A stretch of DNA of 11,610 nt from Candidatus Colimonas fimequi (GTDB lineage Bacteria; Bacillota; Clostridia; Peptostreptococcales; Anaerovoracaceae): the NCBI GenBank assembly GCA_018065295.1, contig JAGHTQ010000175.1, positions 1 through 11,610 of the forward strand. The letters run 5' to 3'. The translations under genes were made by a program, and so were the position numbers. Position 1 is the first letter of the stretch; each line of letters starts with the position of its first letter. The notes under the pieces were generated by a model that was not told the origin of the DNA, ran no database searches, and was given only the letters and a program-made list of their open reading frames with translations. Positions 1 to 7,492 of this stretch are shown piece by piece.

Positions 1-75
1 GTAGAACCACTTAACGTTGAGAACGTAGAAACATTAGAAGCAACTATTGCTAAGTTAAAGGAAATGGCAGAATAA
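1..75 (+). CDS. fabD: C-terminal end of probable malonyl-CoA:ACP transacylase (partial)
   Basis: An open frame runs from the first base to TAA at 73-75 and gives 24 residues, with a Leu-Asn-Val-Glu-Asn-Val-Glu-Thr-Leu-Glu stretch. FabD proteins of Firmicutes commonly end with a similar 'V-x-N-V-E-D-x-x-S-L-E' segment after the last strand, and fabD normally precedes fabG in Firmicute fab operons. FabD transfers malonyl from CoA to acyl carrier protein in the cytoplasm. Only the tail is visible, with no catalytic motif, so the call rests on the end sequence plus gene order. The fabG start lies 20 bases downstream, which implies one operon. Confidence 0.6.
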   Translation, partial: VEPLNVENVETLEATIAKLKEMAE

Positions 76-95
76 TCTGCAGCGGAGGAAGAATA

Positions 96-839
96 ATGTT
101 AAAAGGCAAGACAGCAGTAATCACTGGCGGCGTTAGAGGTATTGGCAAGTGCATCGCAGAAACTTTCTGCAAGAATGGTGCTAACGTAGTTATCGTTGAC
201 ATTTCAAGCCCAGAAGCTTTCGAAGCAACAGAAGCAGAACTTAAGGAATATGGCACTAAGGTAATGAGCATGAATGGCGACATTACTAAGCCAGAAACAG
301 CAGTAGCAGTAGCACAGCTGATCAAGGATGAATTCGACAAGAAGGTTGACATCCTGGTTAACAACGCTGGTATCACAAACGACAAGCTGGTTATGAAGAT
401 GGCTCCAGAAGATTTCGCTAAGGTTATCGACGTTAACCTTACTGGTTCATTCTACATGACTAAGGAAATCTCAGCTCTCATGGTTAAGCAGAGAAGCGGA
501 TCAATCATCAGCATGTCATCAGTATCAGGTATCAAGGGCAACCCTGCACAGGTTAACTACAGCGCATCAAAGGCTGGTCTCGTAGGTATGACACTGAGCC
601 TTGCTAAGGAACTTGGCAGAAGAGGAATCAGAGCTAACTGCATCGCTCCTGGATTCATCAAGACAGACATGACAGCTAAGCTGAGCGATGAACAGATGGC
701 TAAGGCTGCAGAAGGTATCAGCATGAAGAGACCTGGCGAACCACAGGATATCGCTAACACTGCACTGTTCCTGGCATCAGATTTAAGCACATACGTTACA
801 GGTCAGGTTATCGCTGTTGACGGCGGACTCATCATGTAA
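96..839 (+). CDS. fabG: 3-oxoacyl-ACP reductase FabG
   Basis: A short-chain dehydrogenase of 247 residues, the usual FabG length. It reduces 3-oxoacyl-ACP to 3-hydroxyacyl-ACP with NADPH in the elongation cycle of type II fatty acid synthesis. Visible motifs are the cofactor glycine loop TGGVRGIG (residues 10-17), NNAG (89-92), and the catalytic tetrad N114, S142, Y155 and K159 in the N-Y-S-A-S-K context. The PG motif follows at 185-186 and the C-terminal VDGG at 241-244. The start is supported by GGAGG at 84-88, seven bases before the ATG. It sits between a fabD tail and fabF, the standard Firmicute order, which separates it from the many non-lipid SDR paralogues. Codon use is strongly biased (AGA, AAG, GAA), as expected for a highly expressed gene. 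Confidence 0.96.
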   Translation: MLKGKTAVITGGVRGIGKCIAETFCKNGANVVIVDISSPEAFEATEAELKEYGTKVMSMNGDITKPETAVAVAQLIKDEFDKKVDILVNNAGITNDKLVMKMAPEDFAKVIDVNLTGSFYMTKEISALMVKQRSGSIISMSSVSGIKGNPAQVNYSASKAGLVGMTLSLAKELGRRGIRANCIAPGFIKTDMTAKLSDEQMAKAAEGISMKRPGEPQDIANTALFLASDLSTYVTGQVIAVDGGLIM

Positions 840-856
840 TTGGAGGAATATATATT

Positions 857-2110
857 ATGACTAAGAGAGTAGTAGTAACAGGCATTGGCGTTGTTTCACC
901 TATCGGTAACGACGTAGCATCAATGTGGGATTCAATTAAGGCTGGAAGACATGGTATCGGCAAGGTTACTATGTTCGACGTAGAAGGCAGCAAGGCAATC
1001 ATGGCTGCAGAAGTTAAGGATTATGACTTCGGTGACAGAAGAGCAGCTAAGAGACTTGATAGATCAAACCAGATGGCAATGACAGCAGCTAGAGAAGCAT
1101 ATAAGGATGCTGGTCTCATCTGCGGTAAGGACGACGATCCGGCAAACTACAATGTAGACCCTAACAGATTCGGCGTATACGGAAGTACTGGTATCGGCGG
1201 TATCGAAACATACGAAGCAGAAGTAACTAAGTGCGTAACAAAGGGCAACCTGAATAGAGGTTCAGCTATGCTGGTTCCTATGATGATGCCTAACGCAGTA
1301 GCAGGTAATATCTCAATGGATCTGAACGCTAAGGGCCCTAGCATGTGCATTTCATCAGCATGCGCTACAGGTACTCACTCAATCGGTGAAGCATTCAGAA
1401 ACATCAAGTTCGGATACAGTGATGTAATCATGGCTGGCTCAGCAGAATCAGTACTGGCTCCAGTAGCATACTCGGGTTTCGCTAACATGACAGCTATGGC
1501 ATCAACAGACGATCCTGACAGAGCATCAATCCCATTCGACGCTGACAGAAACGGTTTCGTTCTGGGCGAAGGCGCTGGATTCATCGTTCTGGAAGAATTA
1601 GAACACGCTAAGGCTAGAGGCGCTAAGATCTACGGCGAAATGGTAGGTTATGGTGCAACTTCAGACGCATATCACATCACTATGCCACAGCCAGAAGGCG
1701 AAGGCGCAGCAAGATGCATGAAGCTGGCTCTTGAAGAAGCTGGTATCGCTCCAGAAGCAATCAGCTACATCAACGCTCACGGCACATCAACACCTTACAA
1801 CGACAAGTTCGAAACAGCTGCAGTTAAGAAGGTATTCGGCGACGACACTAAGGTTCCAATGTCATCAACTAAGTCAATGACTGGTCACCTGCTGGGCGGC
1901 GCTGGCGGTCTTGAAGCAGTAATCTGCGCTAAGGCAATCGTTGAAGGTTACCTGCCTCCAACAGTTGGTCTGAAGAACCCTGATCCAGAACTTGATCTGG
2001 ACTACATTCCAAACGAAGGCAGAAACGCTGACGTTCAGTACGTAATGTCAAACTCACTGGGCTTCGGTGGCCACAACGGTTCAATCATCTTCAAGAAGTA
2101 CGAAGACTAG
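857..2110 (+). CDS. fabF: beta-ketoacyl-ACP synthase II FabF
   Basis: A condensing enzyme of 417 residues, close to the usual 410-415. It joins malonyl-ACP to a growing acyl-ACP with loss of CO2. The Cys-His-His catalytic set is intact: C169 in SSACATGTHS, H308 in NAHGTSTPYND and H344 in TGHLLGGAGG. The conserved lysine K339 lies just before the last histidine and the glycine-rich end GFGGHN is at 402-407. The two-histidine pattern separates it from FabH (KAS III, Cys-His-Asn). GGAGG at 842-846 supports the ATG with a 10-base spacing. The gene begins 17 bases after fabG and is followed 24 bases later by fabZ. Every arginine codon I checked is AGA. Confidence 0.97.
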   Translation: MTKRVVVTGIGVVSPIGNDVASMWDSIKAGRHGIGKVTMFDVEGSKAIMAAEVKDYDFGDRRAAKRLDRSNQMAMTAAREAYKDAGLICGKDDDPANYNVDPNRFGVYGSTGIGGIETYEAEVTKCVTKGNLNRGSAMLVPMMMPNAVAGNISMDLNAKGPSMCISSACATGTHSIGEAFRNIKFGYSDVIMAGSAESVLAPVAYSGFANMTAMASTDDPDRASIPFDADRNGFVLGEGAGFIVLEELEHAKARGAKIYGEMVGYGATSDAYHITMPQPEGEGAARCMKLALEEAGIAPEAISYINAHGTSTPYNDKFETAAVKKVFGDDTKVPMSSTKSMTGHLLGGAGGLEAVICAKAIVEGYLPPTVGLKNPDPELDLDYIPNEGRNADVQYVMSNSLGFGGHNGSIIFKKYED

Positions 2111-2134
2111 TACTAGTACAGAAAGGACGAAATC

Positions 2135-2569
2135 ATGCTGTTAAACAAAGATCAGATTAAGGAACTCATTCCTCATAGAGAGCCATTCATCCTGGTAGAT
2201 GAAGTTGAAGAAATGGTACCAGGTGAATCAATCATCGCTTACAAACACGTTAGAGCTGATGAATACTATTTCCAGGGTCACTTCCCAGGTAACCCAATCA
2301 TGCCTGGCGTACTGCAGGTTGAATCACTGGCACAGGCTGGCGCTGTTGCAGTTATGAGCAAGGATGAATACAAGGGTAAGCTGGCGTTATTCTCAATGAT
2401 CAAGAGCGCTAAGTTCAAGAGAGTAGTTAGACCTGGGGACACACTCAGACTGGATGTTAAGCTTGATAAGCTTAGATCAAGATCAGGAACAGGCGTCTGC
2501 GAAGCAACAGTTGATGGAGAACTGGCTTGCAAGTGCGAAATCATGTTCATGTTCGCACCACAGGAATAA
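2135..2569 (+). CDS. fabZ: 3-hydroxyacyl-ACP dehydratase FabZ
   Basis: A hot-dog fold dehydratase of 144 residues, the normal FabZ length. It removes water from (3R)-hydroxyacyl-ACP to give trans-2-enoyl-ACP. The active-site signature is complete: H49 in FQGHFPGNPIMPGV and E63 in VESLAQ. The N-terminal PHREPFILVDEV segment (13-24) is typical for FabZ rather than FabA. AAAGGA at 2122-2127 is a good ribosome binding site. In many Firmicutes accB lies between fabF and fabZ and accC/D/A follow. Here fabF and fabZ are adjacent and no acetyl-CoA carboxylase gene is present in the window. The next gene is the MarR-flavoprotein fusion, 39 bases downstream. Confidence 0.97.
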   Translation: MLLNKDQIKELIPHREPFILVDEVEEMVPGESIIAYKHVRADEYYFQGHFPGNPIMPGVLQVESLAQAGAVAVMSKDEYKGKLALFSMIKSAKFKRVVRPGDTLRLDVKLDKLRSRSGTGVCEATVDGELACKCEIMFMFAPQE

Positions 2570-2572
2570 ATT

Positions 2573-2590
2573 ATTAAGCACATTAAGCAC
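2573..2590 (+). repeat. two tandem 9-bp repeats ahead of the MarR fusion gene
   Basis: The 9-mer attaagcac occurs twice back to back (2573-2581 and 2582-2590) and is followed by attttc. It lies in the 39-base gap between fabZ and the fusion gene, just before the AGGGAG ribosome binding site (2597-2602). It does not resemble the palindromic TTTGAnnnTCAAA-type box known for streptococcal FabT. It could be an operator, a translational control site or a chance duplication. Confidence 0.5.
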
Positions 2591-2608
2591 ATTTTCAGGG
2601 AGAATAAG

Positions 2609-4072
2609 ATGGATAAGGATGTTAAGAAAATAAAAAACATGATGGTCGATATTTTCTCCCTTGTCGAGAAATTAGAAGAGGAATCCGTTAAGGGTTCCTC
2701 TTTTGAAAATCTTTCACTTACGGAAGTTCACACTCTCGAGGCTATTGGCAGGGGCAGACCTCGTACCATGACCAACGTTGCGTCGGTCCTTGGTATAAGC
2801 GTTAGTACGCTGACGACTGCTATTAATAAGCTTGTGAAGAAGGGATACGTTGAACGTCTTAAGGATGAGAACGATAAGAGAATCGTTCGCCTCAGGCTCA
2901 CTGATGCGGGCGTTGATGTCATAGTCAAGCATGAGGAGAATGAAGATTCGCTTGTTGGCGAGGCCCTTAGAAGATTAAGCAAAAATGAGAGGGCGAGAAT
3001 CGAGCGAGTTCTCACAGAAATCGATTCTTTCATGAAGCTTAAGGCTGCGGGCACAGGAAGAAGAACCCATCTTGAGATGGACCCGATTACCATCGGACAG
3101 CTGAGTCTGCCGGTTCCTATTGTTCAGGCGGGAATGAGCATTGGCGTTGCTGGTGAGAAGCTGGCTGCGGCAGTTGCAATTAACGGCGGTCTGGGTCAGA
3201 TTTCCCTGGCGGACATAGGATACATGGAGCCTGATTTCAAGACTCACCCTGTTCAGGCAAACAAGAGAGCAATTAAGCGCAAAGTTTCGGCTGCACGCCA
3301 GATGGTTGAAGCGGCTGGAGGCAAAGGCCTCATTGGCGTCAACATAATCTGGAACAGAGAATATTCCGGAGAGTATGTTAAGACCGCAATTAAGGCCGGA
3401 GCTCAGGCTATAATTACAAGTGCTGGGATGCCTCAAACCCTTCCTAAGTACTGTGCTGACAAGAAGGTTGCTCTCATTCCGACAATCTCAACTCCTAGAG
3501 CTGCGAGGACCATCACAAATTCATGGTCGCGAAAGTATAACAGAGTGCCAGACGCATTTATCCTTCAGGGACCAGCTGCAGCAGGTCTTCTGGGATACAA
3601 GGAAGAGCAGATTGATTTCGCTGTTCAGGAATGGCAGAAGACTATTCTGGACGTTAAGAGTGAGCTTACAAACCTGGAGCATTGTCCCCTTATCGTAGGT
3701 GGAGGAATATTCGATAAGCGGGATGCACAGACCGTATATAGAAGCGGCGCTGACGCATTCCTCATAGGCAGCAGATTCGTCACTACAGACGAATGCGATG
3801 CGCCAGATGCATACAAGCAGCTGCATTTGAAGTGTACCAGCAGTGATGTTATAATAGTAAACAGCCCAATGAAGGCTGCCGTTCGTGTAATGAGAAATCC
3901 TTTCTCCCAGCAGCTGGCAGCAACAGGTAGCGCAGATTACGATATCTTCAAGGCTGTTAGAAACGGAATTCAGGGCGATTATGAGAATGGACTGATTTTC
4001 CTTGGGGAGAACCAGGACAGAGTTACTCGCATGGAGAAGGTCGCTGATGTTTTCAAAGAGTTTACCGAGTAG
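2609..4072 (+). CDS. FabT-like MarR regulator fused to a nitronate monooxygenase/FabK-like flavin barrel
   Basis: A 487-residue protein with two domains in one uninterrupted frame. Residues 1-142 are a MarR-family winged helix close to streptococcal FabT: LSLTEVHTLEAIG (36-47), a helix-turn-helix around 54-75, and a wing at about 85-98 with D86, D89 and R91. After a short basic linker (143-156), residues 157-487 are a NMO/FabK-type TIM barrel: PIVQAGM (170-176), GVNI (243-246), SAGMP (271-275), GGGI phosphate loop (364-367), ADAFLIGSRFVTTDECDAP (381-399) and NSP (418-420). The family's EGPxAGGHLG motif reads QGPAAAGLLG (320-329), so the key histidine is Leu327. The short Cys-containing segment that clostridial NMO homologues often have before the C-terminal helix appears to be missing. 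AGGGAG six bases before the ATG supports the start. The gene follows fabZ and precedes addB by 12 bases. Codon use is less biased than in fabGFZ. Inferred role: flavin- or acyl-ligand-responsive repressor of the fab genes; enzyme activity is doubtful. Confidence 0.85.
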   Translation: MDKDVKKIKNMMVDIFSLVEKLEEESVKGSSFENLSLTEVHTLEAIGRGRPRTMTNVASVLGISVSTLTTAINKLVKKGYVERLKDENDKRIVRLRLTDAGVDVIVKHEENEDSLVGEALRRLSKNERARIERVLTEIDSFMKLKAAGTGRRTHLEMDPITIGQLSLPVPIVQAGMSIGVAGEKLAAAVAINGGLGQISLADIGYMEPDFKTHPVQANKRAIKRKVSAARQMVEAAGGKGLIGVNIIWNREYSGEYVKTAIKAGAQAIITSAGMPQTLPKYCADKKVALIPTISTPRAARTITNSWSRKYNRVPDAFILQGPAAAGLLGYKEEQIDFAVQEWQKTILDVKSELTNLEHCPLIVGGGIFDKRDAQTVYRSGADAFLIGSRFVTTDECDAPDAYKQLHLKCTSSDVIIVNSPMKAAVRVMRNPFSQQLAATGSADYDIFKAVRNGIQGDYENGLIFLGENQDRVTRMEKVADVFKEFTE

Positions 4073-4084
4073 AAGAGGAACACC

Positions 4085-7000
4085 ATGCTGAACATTTACT
4101 ATGCAAGCGAAAGCATCGACAAGGAAAAATTCATATTCGAAAATATAGCAAAGACAAAAGGCGGAACCCTTCTGATAGTGCCGGATCAATTTTCGGCATC
4201 AATGGAGAGGAATGCCTTTTTTTATCTTGGTAAGAAAGCAAGTATGGACCTTAGGGTATTTCATTTCGAGCGCCTGGGTCACAAGGCTATTGAGGAAGTG
4301 GGCGTGCCTGTTCCTCAGTTAATCGATAAATATGGCCGTCACATGCTCCTTACCAATATTATTCGCAGAGAAGAGAAGGCTGGTAATCTGCAGACTTATA
4401 AGGGAATGAGTGAGAAGAATACTTTTGTCACTATGATGAATACCCTTATCTCAGAAATGAAGCGAAATGAAGTGACTCCTCAGCTTCTGTCTGAAGCCAC
4501 TGAGAAGATGGATGACAACAGTTATCTCAAGAGAAAACTCAGTGATATCGGTCATATCTTCAGCCAGTATGAGGAGGATATTGCGGATAAATATCTGGAT
4601 TCGGAGGACTATATCACATTCTATGGTGATGTGATTGCCCAAGCTCCTCTTGCAAAGGATGCCCAGGTATGGATATATGGTTTTGATACATTCACAGAGA
4701 AGAATCTGCTGGTAATTGATAGACTGATTAAGACTGCTGCTGACGTTAATATCGTCATGAATTACGAAGACGAGGGTTGTGATGCGGGTTTTGATGCAGC
4801 CTTTCTGGCAGAAGATGAGAGAAGGGATCTGTTCTCACTTACAGGATACGTTATCTCAAAACTTGAGAAACTGGGTGCTGAAGCGGGCGTAGAGGTCAAG
4901 AAGATTCCTGTTACAGGTTATGACAGAAATACCATCTGGAGCCAGCCAGAAGCCCTGGGGGACAAAGTTACCATGGTAGCCACATCAAACGTCTACGAGG
5001 AGGCTGAGAGGGCTGCAGCGTACATTCTGAGCCTGGTTCGTGACGAAGGATATAGATACGGGGATATCGTGGCAATATGCAACGATATGACTGGCTGCGG
5101 GGCTATTCTTAAAAGGACTCTTGATAAGTGGGGAATCTCTGCGTTTGTAGATAACAAGAGAACTGTACTTCATCACCCGGCTGTAGGATTTGTTCTATCT
5201 CTGATGGATATTGCAGCAGAAGGTTTCAAGGCTGATTCTGCCATGAGCCTTATTAAGTCGGGCCTTATGGAATTTGATGATTCTGCGTGTGAGCTTCTGG
5301 AGAATTACACGCTTACTTATAAAGTGCGCGGTAGCGCATGGAAGAAGCCGTTCACAAGGTACCAATCTATAAAGAGTATGACCGAAGAGGATCTCATTAA
5401 GCTTAATGAGATCAGAGCGGTCATAGTAGAGACTTGTGAACGGGTTAAGGAAGCGATGGGCCAGCGTAACAGTGCCGCCGAAAAGGTGAAAGGCCTGTAT
5501 AGCTTCCTGACTGAGGAGTTCCTCATTACTGACAGGCTGGAGAAGTTGATGGAGCGTCAGGAAGCGGCTGGGCTTACTGAGGCGGCCGATGAGACTGGCC
5601 AGAGCTGGAACGTAATCTGCTCCATTTTCGAACAGATAGTAAATATAATCGGTGACAAAAAGATCAGCAATATTGAGCTGAAGAAACTGCTGACAGACGG
5701 TCTTGAAGAAGTGCAGATTGGCCTTGTTCCAGTCCACTCTGATAGCGTTATTATCGGTACTCTTCAGCGTACGAGAGTCAGCAGAAACAAGGTTCTCATG
5801 GTCATCGGAGCCGCTGAAGGTGTCCTTCCTATGATAGGGTCAGATGACGGAATTCTCAGCGAAAATGAGAAGGAAATTCTCGATGAAATGAGCCTTACTA
5901 TTGGCAAAACTGACTCGGTAATGCGAGGGGAAGAAGCTCTGGCGATATACAGAAATTTCACTGCGCCGCAGGACAAATTATATGTGAGCTACGCCAGAAC
6001 TGGCAGCGGCGGTGACGATGCCAAGCCGTCTAGAATCTTCGAAAATCTCCTTGATTTTCTCGCAAAGGAAGGGGATAGGGCCGCTTTGCTTACCGGTGAT
6101 CTAGATGAAGAAGAGAGCATCATTCCTCTCATCAACACGCCTGCAGCGACAGTGTCAAGAGTGGCCTCTGTAATGAGAAAATACAGGGATAATGAAGTTA
6201 TCGACGATGATTGGCTCGGCGTAATAAACTGGTACGTGGAGCACGATAATCCTGCTTTTGAGAAGATGCGTCAGGGTATGCTTTTCACAAATCAGTCGGA
6301 GAAACTGGATGCCCAGTTCGCCCAGGATTTGTTCATCGGAGATGAGCCTAGACTGCAGGTAAGTGCATCTAGACTTGAGAAATATAGCGATTGTCCGTTC
6401 GCTCACTTCATGCATTATGGCCTGAGGGCTGAAGAGCAGGAAGTATACGAAATCGGGGCTGGCCAGAGGGGTACTATATTCCATGAGTGCCTGAAGAGGC
6501 TTTCTTTGCGTCTTACACCAACTGACGGTGTTGCCATAAACGATGACGAGTCTCCATGGATGAAAATCGACGAAGAAACCTGCAACGCCCTGGTTCGCGA
6601 AATCGTTAATGACGAGATGGGCGAAAACGACACTCTGGTCATTAACAGCGGCAAGCAGGATAACTACAGAGTTGAACGAATTATCAGCATCTGCAGTCGC
6701 GCGGCTATGTCCATGATAAGACAGGTTCAGAAGGGCCAAATCGAGTCTATGGCCTTCGAAAAACCTTTTGGCAGGGGTAGTGAACTGAAGCCGATTATCG
6801 TTAATGTAGGGGACAAGGAAGTTGTTCTGAGAGGTATCATTGATAGACTTGATATCCTTAACGTGGCGGGCGATGAGAAGGCTGTGAGAGTAGTCGATTA
6901 TAAGACTGGATCGCCTGAAATCAAGAAGGAATACTACGAGGCTGGATATAAGCTGCAGCTGATGGTTTACCTGAATGCGGCTCTCTCAAATAACGAAGAT

Positions 7001-7444
7001 ATGGCGCCAGCCGGCGTGTTCCATTTCAAGATAGATGAGCTTAATGATGACAACGATAGCGGTAAGGTTTCTGGCCAGGATATGGACAAGAGAATGGCCA
7101 CTAAATATAAACTTGCAGGCTTCGTCTTGGGCGAAGAAGACGTTATCAAGGCAATGGATAAGGACTTCACTGATAGCTCGGATATTGTGCCGGTGAAGGT
7201 GGTAAAGAAGACTGGAAGTCTCAGTGCCGCTGGAGGCGGAAGTGTGTTTAGCAGAGAGGAATTCGAGAATCTTTGCGAGACGGTTAACGGCCAGGTGGAG
7301 AGAATCTGCACCGAGATCATGGATGGCAAAATTGACATTGCTCCGGCCAAGGCGGAGACGACTGCGTGTCAGTACTGTCCGTACAAGAGTGTATGCCTCT
7401 TCGATACATCGTTCCAAGGCTGCAAGTACGTGAAAATCAAATAA
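4085..7444 (+). CDS. addB: AddAB helicase-nuclease subunit AddB
   Basis: A 1119-residue protein matching AddB, the second nuclease subunit of the AddAB complex that resects double-strand DNA ends for RecA-dependent repair. The Fe-S cluster cysteines have AddB spacing: C770 in RLEKYSDCPF, then C1095, C1098 and C1104 in the CQYCPYKSVC end. The RecB-type nuclease motifs are present: GTIFH (H800), GIIDRLD (D920, D923), VVDYKTG (D938, K940) and Q958-x3-Y962. The N-terminal LLIVPDQFSASME (29-41) and QRTRVSRNKVLMVIGAAEGVLP (561-582) are typical. The Walker A motif that Bacillus AddB carries near its N terminus (GRSGSGKT) is absent; the equivalent segment is ASESIDKEK (7-15). AGAGGA five bases upstream supports the ATG. 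It is 12 bases after the fusion gene. Unusually, addA does not follow; a terminator does. Confidence 0.93.
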   Translation: MLNIYYASESIDKEKFIFENIAKTKGGTLLIVPDQFSASMERNAFFYLGKKASMDLRVFHFERLGHKAIEEVGVPVPQLIDKYGRHMLLTNIIRREEKAGNLQTYKGMSEKNTFVTMMNTLISEMKRNEVTPQLLSEATEKMDDNSYLKRKLSDIGHIFSQYEEDIADKYLDSEDYITFYGDVIAQAPLAKDAQVWIYGFDTFTEKNLLVIDRLIKTAADVNIVMNYEDEGCDAGFDAAFLAEDERRDLFSLTGYVISKLEKLGAEAGVEVKKIPVTGYDRNTIWSQPEALGDKVTMVATSNVYEEAERAAAYILSLVRDEGYRYGDIVAICNDMTGCGAILKRTLDKWGISAFVDNKRTVLHHPAVGFVLSLMDIAAEGFKADSAMSLIKSGLMEFDDSACELLENYTLTYKVRGSAWKKPFTRYQSIKSMTEEDLIKLNEIRAVIVETCERVKEAMGQRNSAAEKVKGLYSFLTEEFLITDRLEKLMERQEAAGLTEAADETGQSWNVICSIFEQIVNIIGDKKISNIELKKLLTDGLEEVQIGLVPVHSDSVIIGTLQRTRVSRNKVLMVIGAAEGVLPMIGSDDGILSENEKEILDEMSLTIGKTDSVMRGEEALAIYRNFTAPQDKLYVSYARTGSGGDDAKPSRIFENLLDFLAKEGDRAALLTGDLDEEESIIPLINTPAATVSRVASVMRKYRDNEVIDDDWLGVINWYVEHDNPAFEKMRQGMLFTNQSEKLDAQFAQDLFIGDEPRLQVSASRLEKYSDCPFAHFMHYGLRAEEQEVYEIGAGQRGTIFHECLKRLSLRLTPTDGVAINDDESPWMKIDEETCNALVREIVNDEMGENDTLVINSGKQDNYRVERIISICSRAAMSMIRQVQKGQIESMAFEKPFGRGSELKPIIVNVGDKEVVLRGIIDRLDILNVAGDEKAVRVVDYKTGSPEIKKEYYEAGYKLQLMVYLNAALSNNEDMAPAGVFHFKIDELNDDNDSGKVSGQDMDKRMATKYKLAGFVLGEEDVIKAMDKDFTDSSDIVPVKVVKKTGSLSAAGGGSVFSREEFENLCETVNGQVERICTEIMDGKIDIAPAKAETTACQYCPYKSVCLFDTSFQGCKYVKIK

Positions 7445-7455
7445 CAAACAATAAA

Positions 7456-7479
7456 AAACGCGCCTTACAAGGCGCGTTT
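7456..7479. terminator. bidirectional rho-independent terminator
   Basis: A perfect inverted repeat, AAACGCGCCTT and AAGGCGCGTTT around a minimal loop, lies between the convergent ends of addB (7444) and the minus-strand membrane protein gene (7493). The plus strand continues TTTATTTCGTTTG, and the minus strand continues with a run of T from the A tract at 7453-7458. It can therefore stop transcripts from both sides. Confidence 0.92.
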
Positions 7480-7492
7480 ATTTCGTTTGTTA

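Noticed and set aside
2609..4072. The MarR-NMO fusion as a frameshift or assembly artefact
   Set aside because: Both domains are full length in one frame with no stop, and the linker codons look normal. A sequencing error remains possible but nothing in the window suggests it.
3521..4189. 222-residue minus-strand frame overlapping the fusion and addB
   Set aside because: It lies antisense to two well-supported genes, including conserved NMO motifs, and shows no family features.
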